Part shown: in pieces, positions 22,628 through 33,700 of the stretch | Numbering within the stretch: the stretch's first letter is position 1 | Layout: every line of letters starts with the position of its first letter | From: Ectocarpus siliculosus | Lineage: Eukaryota; Sar; Phaeophyceae; Ectocarpales; Ectocarpaceae | DNA length: 45,147 nucleotides | Assembly (NCBI GenBank): GCA_000310025.1 | Contig: FN649738.1 | Location: 748,544 to 793,690, forward strand | Direction: 5' to 3' | Notes under the pieces: model-generated | Database searches by the model: none | Told to the model about the DNA's origin: nothing | Seen by the model: only the letters and a program-made list of their open reading frames with translations | Made by a program: the position numbers and the translations under genes

Positions 22628-24443
22628 GTAACAATTCTTTTGCATTACCTTTCGACTCTGCCGATTGGCTGGTGTACAGAATCAATTAATAACGCGGCGG
22701 CCAAATGATTCCCGCGCGCGAGAGTGCTGCTGGACAGTTTTGTGGGCTGTGGTTGGTTGTTGTAGTCGTCGTTGTTGTTGTCGTCTTCACGTCTTCACAT
22801 TAGTAACCGTTCTGGTCTTGTGGTGGGTGGCGGAATACTTGCCGCTGGATAGTCTATGCATCTACTGCATCTCCGACGACCAAACACGAACACATGGCAT
22901 CTTGTACATGGTGCAGCAGTCCAGCAGTGCCTACAGAAGAGTACACTCGCCGTGTGTGGATGTAGCAAATGCCAGGGGCCCACGAGGGTCACACCGACAC
23001 AAGGAACGACGAGGAAGGACTGCAGTAGTGAACCCATTGCTACGAAAGCGGCCATCCACATTACACACAAAGCTTTCGGGGTGTACATCGCATGCATAGT
23101 ATAGTTCACCTTGCACTTTACTCTTTGCCCCCTACTGCTATATGTGGGGAAAACACCGAGTTTCGAACTGTTTACTTTCTGCAAAAAAAACTCGGAGATG
23201 GTATGCATATAGAACTGCACATGGCAGTTTCCGTTGTATTTTCTACTCTCTTCGTAAGAGTACAGCGGACCTAATGCTTGTACAGCGTTGTCTTTCTGTG
23301 TTTGAAGTATTTATTTTCCTAGTGTTGCGTATGAACCATGTCGAGCGGATGAGCCGCCCGTTCAGGGCGACCACGGCGGACAAACTTTTGGTGAAAAAGA
23401 AAGCTGATCAGCCATTTGGAGGCTTGGGGTGTCGGATGTACATAGGTGAAAAAGGATGAGTTGGGTGTTTCTCTCTCCCAAAGGGGTGTAGGCGCATACG
23501 TAGCACTTCGTGTTGTAGCCGGCCGACACCTCTTAAGCGTACTGCTGTACATTTCACACACGCGCGCACAACGCCCTGCTGACTTGAACATATATTCGCC
23601 TCCATCACTGGGGTACAGCAGTACTTCGTAAACCTCAATCTTACTCTTTACATGATTTTCCCCGCTCACCGCTGCCGGTGGAGGAACGGCCGTTTCCGCC
23701 ACGCCGACAGCAGTGTGATCCTCCTCTATAGAACTACAAACCGGCGCTATCTACATGAGAATATTGGATTTAGTGTGGGGAGTCGCGAGTCGGGTTATGT
23801 TTAAAGTGCGAGATATTTGAAGTACGAGGAAACGGGGAGGAGGGGCACCGACCGGCTCAGAAAAAGGTCTGAAACTGAAGCACTGCTGACCATGATGCTT
23901 ATACAGTGTATGACATGTTTCTCCTTTCCTTGCCAAAGTATGCGTTCGCACTTGTTGTACGCATGCAACTGAGTCTGAACTGCTGGCCATGATGCAAGTC
24001 GTAAAATATAAAAGTCGTTGCATGCATAGCATATGTACATGGAGAATACGCCGTAGCGCTTGCTTGCCCGCCGTTCGAAACGCCTTCCATTTCTCTCCTT
24101 CTACTATTTTTGTCCCTACGCCCAGAAAAACCCGCAACTCTGCTGCAACTATGTAACACCATATGCCAACAGCTGCGCTCTGCCCCCTCCGCCAGGGATG
24201 TCGCATTCGCACTTTTGATAATACGACGAAAACTGCCATATTCATCATTACTATCCCCGCCTTCTGTTTATTGTGAAGAAAAACAACAAAACAAAACAAA
24301 CTTCTGTCTGCCTCCCTGTCTCCCCCCCTTTTGGCGCACCCTTCTCTTTGATTCCATCTTGGAAAAACTGCTGTGGGTGGGCTCCGCACGCCGAACACCT
24401 TCACAACACTCTTGGATACGCATGTTATCCTACCGCTCCACGG
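22628..24443. other. Spacer before kinase gene
   Basis: About 1.8 kb without a supported exon. It contains exact copies of GTACTGCTGTAC (23539) and its complement GTACAGCAGTAC (23613). A long open frame on the minus strand (23751-24749) crosses its right part; it is discussed as a finding and not called as a gene. Confidence 0.45.
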
Positions 24444-27400
24444 ATGTACATCACGCAACATGGTGGCCCTTTCTTGGCGTGTCTCATCTATGGGTGCTCC
24501 AGCGGGCTGACGTTCATGTTCGTCCGGAGCTTGAAGGATGCCATTTACGGACAAGTGTGGGACGCGATAGAGGTGTGTATGCATGTGTACGACGTATGTG
24601 TTGTTGTTTAATTTCACAACACGGTTTGGGGTCCCATCCGGTACCGGGTGTCCCGTTATGTCGTCGGCGGTTTGCACCGAGTTTGAAGGAAGCATTTTAC
24701 ATTTTACGAACTGGTTGTGGATGCGTTTTGAGGTGTGTACAATATGCATATCCAGATGGGCGATGTTGCGTTGTTGTATGCTTTCACGGTTGGTTTCATC
24801 CGGGAGCAGACGTCCCGGCTTGTCATCCGGAGGTCTGCGTATAGTTGCGTTTTCTGGGCATGATTAGTGCCGTTCTTGAAATGTGTGTTCAATGAATTCG
24901 TCCCGTCTACCCTGGGCGACAGTCCTTTTTCGTTTCGGCATGTGTTGCGCGCACCAGCCGGAGGTCAAGACAGGAGGAAGTTTAACACTGGATTTATTTT
25001 TGTTTTCTCCGCGTTTCCTCATGTGCGGTGCTTCTCTTCGATCTACTACTGTTTACGCCGTAAGGGTCCTCGGTCCTCAGCAATCTCTTTCTGGCATTCC
25101 TTTGTGTGTACTCCCGACCCATTTCGAAAGTGTGGATTTGTTTCACTCCGAAGAGCTTCGAACCCACAACCTAGAGCCAGAAGGTTGTACGAGGATGTCG
25201 ACTATGATACCACAGATACAGGTGGCACATTGTATGTATCACACCCCCTTGGCCCAGTTTTCAGAGCTCGATTGCTCCACGAACGAGGATTTATGTATCA
25301 AACGATAGTTTTTCGGAAAAATCCTGACGACACGGTTCCGCCGCCGTCGTGTTCGGCTCCGCCGCTCTTTCTGCTGTGGAAAGTCGGTCCAGGGGGTGTG
25401 ATATCTCACGTCATGTCTCCTATTAATACTGTGAACCACCCAGCCACGGGGTGTGTGACTAGTGTCTAAACGCAGTGCCACTCAGCAAACACGTGCGACA
25501 TCCACATACACTACGGGCTCGGAGAGCGCGAAACCACGTTGCTTCACGGAAGACTACCGGTTTGAAGAAGGAATCCCCCAGGCGGGATGGCGGTGCTGAA
25601 GTTGAACTTACCCGCGTGAGAGTTTCGTGTAGCAACATCCGGGTGGATTGCTGTGTTGTTCAGTTTACCTCGTGACACCTGCTGGAATCCGGAATACCGT
25701 TTGTAGCTGCTGGTGCTGCTGCTGTATTCCAGTATCGACGGGCTCGACCTATTCATGTATGAAAACGGTGGGTATGCATGGCTGTCACGAAACACTGCTG
25801 CTGTTTATTTACATTCCACTCCGTCCCGCCTTCCTCTGGAAGGTGAGGCTGCACAGCGGGGGCGGCGTAGACTTTTATACACCGGTTCTCGACGAGAGAG
25901 GCGTGCCGCGCCGGTTTGCCGTGAAAAGGATGCCCAAGGAAACTATTGCCAGATTGCTGCCGACCATGCAGGAGGTGAGATGGGTCTCGTTTGGTGAGCA
26001 GGGAGGCGTTTTATTTTTATTTTTTTGCCTGAAATGTTTTTTGCCTATCGCGGTGGGTCGGTCCGCTCGCGTGATTGACTTGGCTGTGGCCCGCGGGTAT
26101 ACTACCGGAGCGCGGGCTTTTGTGTTTTGCCCGGCCCGCGAAACTCAATCGCAGTCGAGAGTCTGTGCACGGTTTGGTTCGGTGCTTGTCATATGCTTGG
26201 GCTCGGGTTCTTTTGCGGATTGTTCACCGACCCCAAATATTATATGGTTTTGGATACAATGTCTCTTCCCCCCAAACCCAAAATTCGTGGGTAGTATATA
26301 TTCTACTTGGGATATGTTTGCTCCGGAGTACCATCTATTATCACAAGAAAGTAAGCAGCCACGTTCACCCACTGCTTTTGTTTTTCATAATTTTGTCGAG
26401 AATTCGAGGCTCTGATTGCGTTTTGGTGTGGTCGCTCATGGGGTAAACGTGAAGTACATGTATCACGTTGGTCGGAGAATGAGAGGACTATGTGCAACGG
26501 TTTCTCTGAATTTCAGATGGCGATGTTGCAAGATTCACGTCCGGCGACGAGCGTTAGGCACAGATTGAGTTTGTTTTTGGTCGTCCAAAGCCGCGATTGT
26601 TTTGGGGTCTCTTGCTTGTTGTTATCTCCTTCGCACCCCGTGATTTTGGTCGGAACCAGCTACGGGCACGCTTACAAGTAAGCACACCCCGCCCCCTCTC
26701 GTATTACTCGTAATTATTTTGTTTGTTTTTCATACTGAAGCTAAACAAACCCATCTTTTTGCATTGCGTTTTCCCCCAACAATAACACTCTTCCAACATT
26801 TCGTTACGGTATCTGATGAGCACGCCTGAAAAAACTCTACGTTGTTCCCACCCTGTGTTCTGTTCTGCTCGGGATGCCGTTTTTCGAGGATAGAACCCGA
26901 TGAGAGAAGCGGCCTTTTTGACCTTGGTGCAAGATCCAGGACACCCTAACGTGGTCGGCCTGGCGGCGGCTCTACAAGACGGTAGGTTCCTGTTGGCTCT
27001 CGCTCGTGGTTCGCTTGTTTTTTATTTTCTTCTTAATATGAACAACGAATCCATATCGATCTATAGAAGAGTGTAAGATAGCTTAGTTTTTTTGCATGTG
27101 TGTGCGGGGGGGTACATGTACCTCGCCCGTACTTGACCACATTCAACACGCACGCAATTCCGCCTTGTCTCCCAACACCCCTGGCTTTTTTTTTGCTATA
27201 GGAAGTTTCCACACTTTTTTTTTAGACCTACTCTCACCCCCCCCATGTCAATTTGGTAGTTCCAACAGCGTTTTGTCACCCCCCCTATGTTATTTTGGTG
27301 TGGTAGAGGGAGTTTCAACATCGTTTTCTTACCACTCTCGCCCACCCCCCCGTTTTTTTCCGAACCAACACAGATACGACCGTGTACTTGGTGACGCCTT

Positions 27401-30400
27401 TCGTTGGTGGAGTGGGGAGCGGAGAGATGTTCGACTGGGTCGCGGATAACTACCAGAACCCGGCACCGGAGGCAACTATCATGCCGCTTTTGTACCAAAT
27501 CGTCGATGGCACGAGGGTGAGGAGTGCCGAAGAGATCGATTCTCTCCCTCGAGTCGCGTTTTTCTTGATGCTGCTTGGCCACTCTGTATGGGTATTTGCG
27601 TCCCCCAAAACTGAAAATTAAAAAATCCCGAAACAAACCACGAAAAAGAAACACGCAACGCCATCATGTGATCATTTCTTGATGTTCACGTTTGGATACG
27701 AATTGCCCAATTTTTTTTCAAGCTGAGTTGTATGCGGACAGCTTGTGTGTGACTTCGTAGTCATGCCGCAGTGGGGGGGGGGGGGGGTCGTCCAACGGCG
27801 CCGCCCGATGTGGCGGGAGTGCGGTCTTGCGGGCCCCCTCCAGTGTACCTTGTGGTGTCGCACGCATGATGTTCTGCGCTCTATGGGCTCGTGGTTCGAT
27901 ACTACTGCGTTGGAGGCTTTGCCCTCCGGAATCTGCTGCCCGACGCACTAATAATGCCACAGTTGTCCCGTGACTGGGACTTCGGCAAAACACGTCATGG
28001 AAAAAATACGGTTCGCTTTTGCTCGTGTAGTGCCGCCAGCACCTCACACAACGGCCTTGCTTCGGACAGGTAGAGCTGACGTATCCCGCCGCGCCGCGGA
28101 TGAAACCGTCACCATATTTTTGTTGATTCAAACCATCGTCTTGAGACGCAAAATACGAGCACGTCTTGCCAACGCCAAGCTGCGTATGTACAAAATATAT
28201 ACCATATGCACATTCCTCCCGAGTTTTGTGTCCCCACCCGCGGGTATACAAAACATTATTGAGAATACTCCTCGTTCGATGTTCGGCTTGTGAAACGCGT
28301 GCATGCATGTACGCCTGGGGGTGGCAAACCCTTTTCCCGACGACAAAAAAAAACAGTACGTGCACTCGAAGGGGATCTGCCACGCGGACATGTCGCTCGA
28401 GAACACCTTGGTCAACTCGGCGCACACCGAGGCTTTCATGATCGACTTCGGCATGGCCCTCCAGATGCCGACCGACGAGGCTGGACAACGGTGAGAGAGA
28501 GGGCGGTGGGCTGCTACAGGACGCCCCCCCCCCCCNNNNNGGTCGTCCCCCCCCCCCCCCCCCCCCGCAATTTCAGAAAAAAAAAAGAGTCGTTACAAAT
28601 ATACTGTAGAGGCTCATTCTTTTTTTCACGATTAGGACCATAAGCTTGAGAAGCACGGCCCAGCGGTGGGTCCTACACTAAACTGTTACCACTATCGGCA
28701 CCCATATGTTCAAACTCTTACCGATACTGGTGCTCATATGTCGACAACGATGGAAGCGTAAAAGAAATTGTTGTGATTTTATCTCGAAGTGGTCTTCTTT
28801 GACTGTATGTATTGTATACATTGTCTAAGAAATTGAGCCCCGCCTTGAATTTGACGTTTCTTGGACGTCTCTTATTGGTTGGCCCGATCTGTACTCTCAT
28901 GCGAATTTTCTATGATGAATAAATTAAGTGTGGGTATTCATGCGTACACCTTTTGTTTTGTTTTGTTTTGTTCGGAGTATTCCGTTCACGACCTGGCCAG
29001 TTTTTTTTCTTTTTTCCCAAGGTTGCTGCACCACAACCGTTCTCTCTGTGCCTGTGCATCTGTGCATGAGTGTTTTCCATTTTCCATGGACTGCTGTGTT
29101 ACAAAAACGATCACCGGAGGAATGCCCGACCGACCAATGCGTGTGTGTAAGGAGCCTTCCCATCGTTGGTGCGCCCAAACATTCGATAGGTTCATGTCCG
29201 TGCCGGATCGCCGAAGGGCCAAGAGATCCTACTGCCCGCCCGAGACCTACAAAGGCCGACAGGTGAGAAACTTGTCTTGCTGCCCTTCTCCCCCCACCCC
29301 CTCGCCCATGGAACAACGGCGAGAATATGGTTGCTGTACTGGGGCATAGGGTGGGGGTTGAAGAGGCGGGGGGAGTAACATCGATGGGATAGGTAGGATA
29401 CGGTAAGCGCGTTTGGGCCACCTTTGGCAAAGTAGGAAGGCCATCGGTGATCGGTCCTGTGGGAACAATGCTCCGTCCTCTCCCGAGGACGCGTGGTCAA
29501 TGGCCTAACAGCTGAGGCATGCGACGCACGAGTACCCCTCCGATCCCTCTTCCGCGTTGGCTCCTTCGCTTTAGAAAACAGACCCCAACAAGTGAAGTGT
29601 GCGGCAACCCGTTCTTCATTTGTTGGGGGGCGGGCGCAGGCAAATTCGAGGAAGGCGGGGTCTGTTTTATTTTGCCTTCCGGTAACTCTGCCTGCCAGAT
29701 TAGTTTTTTCGTCCCTCTGGATCCTACCGTTGATTCCTATCGACGCTGCTGTTCGTTTGCTGCCTTTTCCACCCCGTGCCGCCCCCTCCGCCATCACGGC
29801 ACTACGGTAAAAACCGTTATCTACCTTGCGATCCACGAACGAACATGACCAGCCCTACGACGGGGTCAAGGTGGATATGTTCTCCGTCGGCTGCATGGGG
29901 TTCATGTTGTTCACGGGCATCCCTCCCTTCGACTACGCCTCGCGACTGGACAGAAAGTTTCGGAAAGTGGTGTTTCAGGGGGACCTGCAGGGCTACCTTG
30001 CAGATTATGAGATGCCCCTCCTACCAGACCCGGTAAGAGGTAGCAAAAACTTTGCAAACAACCATGGGTAATATTATGTGGATGTGCGAAATCGTAACAC
30101 TAGCCATAGGTTACTTCTCTATTTACTGTACTGGATAACAGGGGGTGCCAATTATGTACTGAAAAATGCATGGCTGTACGATGTGTATCTCCCCGAAAAC
30201 GGAAAAAATAGTTGAATGAAAGAAGAAATAAATGAAGTGTATGGACACGTCCACACGAGCATGTTTAAGTGTTTTGTTTTTTTCGTTTTCCGTGTCAAAC
30301 GCCACCCATATCGAAGAAGATAATAATATTCTGCTGTGGGCAAGAAGACTTGCTTGGAAAATCGATTGATGGTGGCGGCTGTAACCTGTCGTGATGATTG

Positions 30401-30751
30401 AAACTGTCGGTTCCCCGGAACAGTCCCTGTCCGTGCTAAGCTGCTTGCAGGGTGTACAAGTTCCTGGGGGAAGGAGCGCCATTCTGCACGTGTAGCACCG
30501 CACCGCACATGGCCATCGCTTTCGTGCTTTGGATACTCCCTCTGCCAAAACGAGTTCATTCTACTACCGGCCTACTTACTTGCTTGTTGTGACGCGGTCG
30601 CTCCCGCCAGGTGTTTCAATTACTGCGGAGGATGATGTCCTACCAGCCGGAGAACAGGCCGTTGCCCGTGGAGGTCCTGGAGGACCCCTGGTTCGCTCCC
30701 TTGGGGTACGCACAGCAACCCCAGGCGGCGGCACCAGCCATGAACGCATGA
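24444..30751 (+). CDS. Serine/threonine protein kinase, divergent catalytic loop
   Basis: Eight exons join in phase: 24444 or 24503-24572, 25843-25974, 26894-26981, 27374-27516, 28357-28490, 29190-29262, 29853-30032 and 30611-30751 (TGA), giving about 319-339 residues, essentially one bare kinase domain. Order of motifs: SLKDAIYGQVWDAIE (strand 1, loop, strand 2), RRFAVKRM (Lys of strand 3), NPMREAAFLTL (helix C Glu), HPNVVGLAAAL, YVHSKGICHADMSLENTLV (catalytic loop), MIDFGMAL (DFG), SYCPPETYKG (APE region), VDMFSVGCMGFMLFTGIPPF (helix F) and QPENRPLPVEVLEDPWF. Lys, Asp of the catalytic loop, Asn and DFG are all kept, so activity is likely. The HRD motif is HAD and the glycine loop has a single Gly. 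It ends in a Gln/Ala/Pro tail. The start is uncertain: the ATG at 24444 is in frame, but an upstream exon spliced to 24503 is also possible. Substrate unknown. Confidence 0.88.
24679..24740 (+). pseudogene. Decayed copy of the kinase glycine-loop exon
   Basis: This stretch of the first kinase intron repeats the end of the exon just before it: TTTGAAGGAAGCATTTTAC against CTTGAAGGATGCCATTTAC, and both copies end in GAG or TGAG followed by GTGTGTA. The copy would read SLKEAFYI where the exon reads SLKDAIYG, then diverges. A local exon duplication that has decayed is the simplest account. Confidence 0.55.
25228..25415. mobile_element. Short inverted-repeat (MITE-like) element, copy 2
   Basis: Left arm about 25228-25270 and right arm about 25376-25415 are imperfect reverse complements sharing the core TATCACACCCCCT. 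Arms and interior resemble copy 1 in the VOC gene: both interiors carry a CGGAAA....GACGA.ACGGTTCC stretch. It lies in the intron between the first two kinase exons. It is more decayed than copy 1. Confidence 0.65.
28536..28540. other. Assembly gap (NNNNN) between poly-C runs
   Basis: Five N are flanked by long C runs on both sides inside the fifth kinase intron. The gap probably hides an unreadable poly-C tract of unknown length. It does not touch an exon. Confidence 0.98.
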
Positions 30752-33700
30752 CAATCAGTCGCGGCAAGGCTTTGGAGGAGGTGGTTCGGAGGCCGGGACG
30801 GCGGGGGCAGGGGGCCGTAGGCCGCCACCGCCGCGACAAAAAATTCGGTGCAGGCCAACGAATCGGGTTTTGGCGGCGTGTGAAGTGTGATTGGAATGCC
30901 AAGCCGTCGCCCATCATGTGTAGAGAGTTGGGCGCGGTGTTGCTCATTGTTCGGAATGACCGACTTGCGCTGAATTGGCGTGCCTGCTGAGCGCGTGTTT
31001 GTGGGTGTTGAGGCACCGCTGGCTGGCTGTGGGTCCGCCCTTGCACGATCGATCCTAGCCCCAGGCGTGCATGCCTTCAGTGGCGGCAGGGCGGTTCTGT
31101 GTTTTTCGTTTGACTATTGTTAACATTACATCATATTGTTGTCGACTGTTTGCCGAGAAAGAAAGAAAACGCGCGGCGTGGCGACGACGCGACGGGCGTA
31201 AGAGGACACCCGCCTGACCCTTTCCTATAGCTGAGTGGCGATCAAAGTCGAGGCCCACCCGATGGGCCTTTCATCCCATGTAAGGACACAAGGCACCGCT
31301 TGGCGCGCGTAGTAGAGAATATTCCGGGTATCCGTTTGCGCGAGCCATGGACTCTTGAGAGTAAAGGAGTCCCTAGGGTAACCTACGCAAAGGGGGTCCC
31401 GGATTTCGGGCGCCCAGAACGGGGCGGTTCGCTCCGGGTTTTCCAGATCACGCTTGCGTTTTTTTTTTCCTTTATTTATTTTTTTATTTTTTTTCGTTGC
31501 TGTAGTTGCGATGTCCACGAGGGTGGATGTCCAGTTCTCGAGCTCCTTGTCCAGGAGAAAGCTCCTGTTGTGCTCCTCAGGCACCACCTGGTGTTTGTGT
31601 ACCGTGCGTGCGGGGTTGCAGGCTGACACCGATGTACCTCGTGTGCGCATGTGCGGCAAAATTCGAGGTGCAGTGCGTAGGCAAAAGCCCCACTTGATGA
31701 ACGCCGGTTAGAACGCGGTGAGTCAGTTTAATTCTGATCTTGGTGGCGGTGGTGTTCGATTCAGTGATGGGCTTTCAGCATGTGGGGGCTCCTCTCTAAG
31801 TGGCGTGTGGTGGGCGCATGTGGGATACGGGTCACGTAGCCCACTCACGGCTATCAACAGGGGCCCTGTGCAAGTCGTCGTCGTTTTTCTTTTCTGGGGG
31901 GACGCTGGATGGTAGTGTAAATCGGAGAGGGGGGAGGGGCGGTTCTCCGAGGTGATTCTTGGCGCCTGGAAGGCTCGACACGATGCTTGCGTGCTTGTAG
32001 TCGGCGTATGGGTGCGGCAAACAATAGGCAGGGCCACGGGTTTGCGCGTGATCCATACGAGTCGATCGGTTGGTTGTCATACCGCTCTGTCCTTGCTGTG
32101 TATGAGGGAAAGGGTTTGAAAGAGCAGGAATTGCGCGTGCAATGTGTAGCTTCCTGTTTTCACGGCTGTATTATAGAAGGCAAAGCCTCGCTAGCGTGCA
32201 AGCTGGCTGGTGGGCAGTGGCGCGGGTTACAGTCGTTTCATCCTACGTGGTGGATATGTGGGTTGGCGATTTATGTTCTGAAGGCCTTCCCTCTTCCGTT
32301 CCGTCTTCATGGTATGATTTTTTTGTGTTCTGTAAACTTTTCGTCTAAATTATGAAATGTATTGATTTTTTCGTTTGGCGGGTCGGTGAGTTTTTCCGCA
32401 CCAGAACTCGGTCGGGCAAAGCTAGATTAAACGCGACTGGCTGGTGTGGAAATTGCTGCTTTATAGCAGCAGCACCGCCTCATGCAGCTGTGCGATTCGT
32501 TGTAGACCGATTGGATTGCGTTCCTCTGTGGCTGTTGACCAACCTCGAGTGTCGATGTAATCTCGTTGCTGTGCACGCATGAATCTTGACCAAGCTACAG
32601 TACAAAGGTTTTTTATTACCCTCTTTTGTGTTTCGGGTACTGTACGTGAAGTTGCTCTGTGGGGGGAGGAGGTTCGCCTCCGTCATTCTCAGTTAGGTTT
32701 CGCCATAGTCGGCTGAGGTATTGGGGGCCTTGGGGAAGGAGGTTAGCCTCCCATGTCCACGGTTAAGGTTTCGTCATCAGTCGGCTTAGTACTGGAGATT
32801 CTTTACGTTTTTAAAGCTGGTATGCATATGCAAATGGCGGTGTAGGGTGACGTAGGGTGCCGTTTGTCGATGTGAGTGGGGCATGAGACGTACCCGCTGT
32901 AAGTACGACGCACTTGAGAAACCCTTATATTTGTCCGAGACTTGTTTCTTATGTTCTCTATGGGGTACGGCTATATATATCTAGTAGGTGTTCGTGTTGG
33001 CTTCTTATCGGAGCACCTGTTCTTTTGGCCAAGTTCTTGACTGATATTTTTATCTTTTGTCGAGCCTGAAGTCCTTAACTCCCAGTAATGCATGGATCGG
33101 GTGCTTCGCTATCTTTGAATGCATTATTGAGTCTCAAGCCTGTGTATCCCCCAAAATATATGTAAGTTGCTTTCACGTCGGGAGAAGATCAGGGAATCGC
33201 GAGAGGCACCGTCCATCAGTACACAGCAGCAGTAGTGAATGGCTTCGTAGCAACACGCGCAGAGTCTCACGCGGTGTTTTTATTGTTTTTGTATTCGACG
33301 AAAGAATTTGATTGAACCCCAACTCGGCTGGAACTTTGCGAAATTTGTCTTGACTGAAGAGCAGGATCAAGACGTACTGCTAGCTGCTAGGACGTTTCCC
33401 TCCGTACATGACACTGCTGTGTACATGTGAAAAGCTTCCCCACGGGGTACTTTGATTCCCTGGCGGATGAAAAAGGCGTCCACACATCCCCTCCACGTGA
33501 TATTATCACAGTATCTCGAATGGCTAGTGTTTTCTTTGTTTGTAAGAAACCTGATACCGATTAAACCGGTCACAGGGTCTGCGGGTGGGTAACACGAAAT
33601 TTCCGGGTTATTTTCTTTCCTACGGGCCCCCCTCGTATGCGGGACCCCCTTTCTCAAGGCCCACAAGTGTGGCCGCCAACACGCCCAGGCCTCATTTTTC

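Noticed and set aside
24757-24829. Protein-like stretch MGDVALLYAFTVGFIREQTS considered as a kinase exon
   Set aside because: Joining 24572 directly to 25843 gives a natural strand 2 to strand 3 connection with matching phase; inserting this stretch would add about 24 residues inside the N-lobe, and its end phase (2) does not fit the 25843 acceptor.
27718-28488. 256-codon minus-strand open frame
   Set aside because: It covers an intron and the antisense of the kinase catalytic-loop exon; no domain, and poly-Pro from the C/G run.
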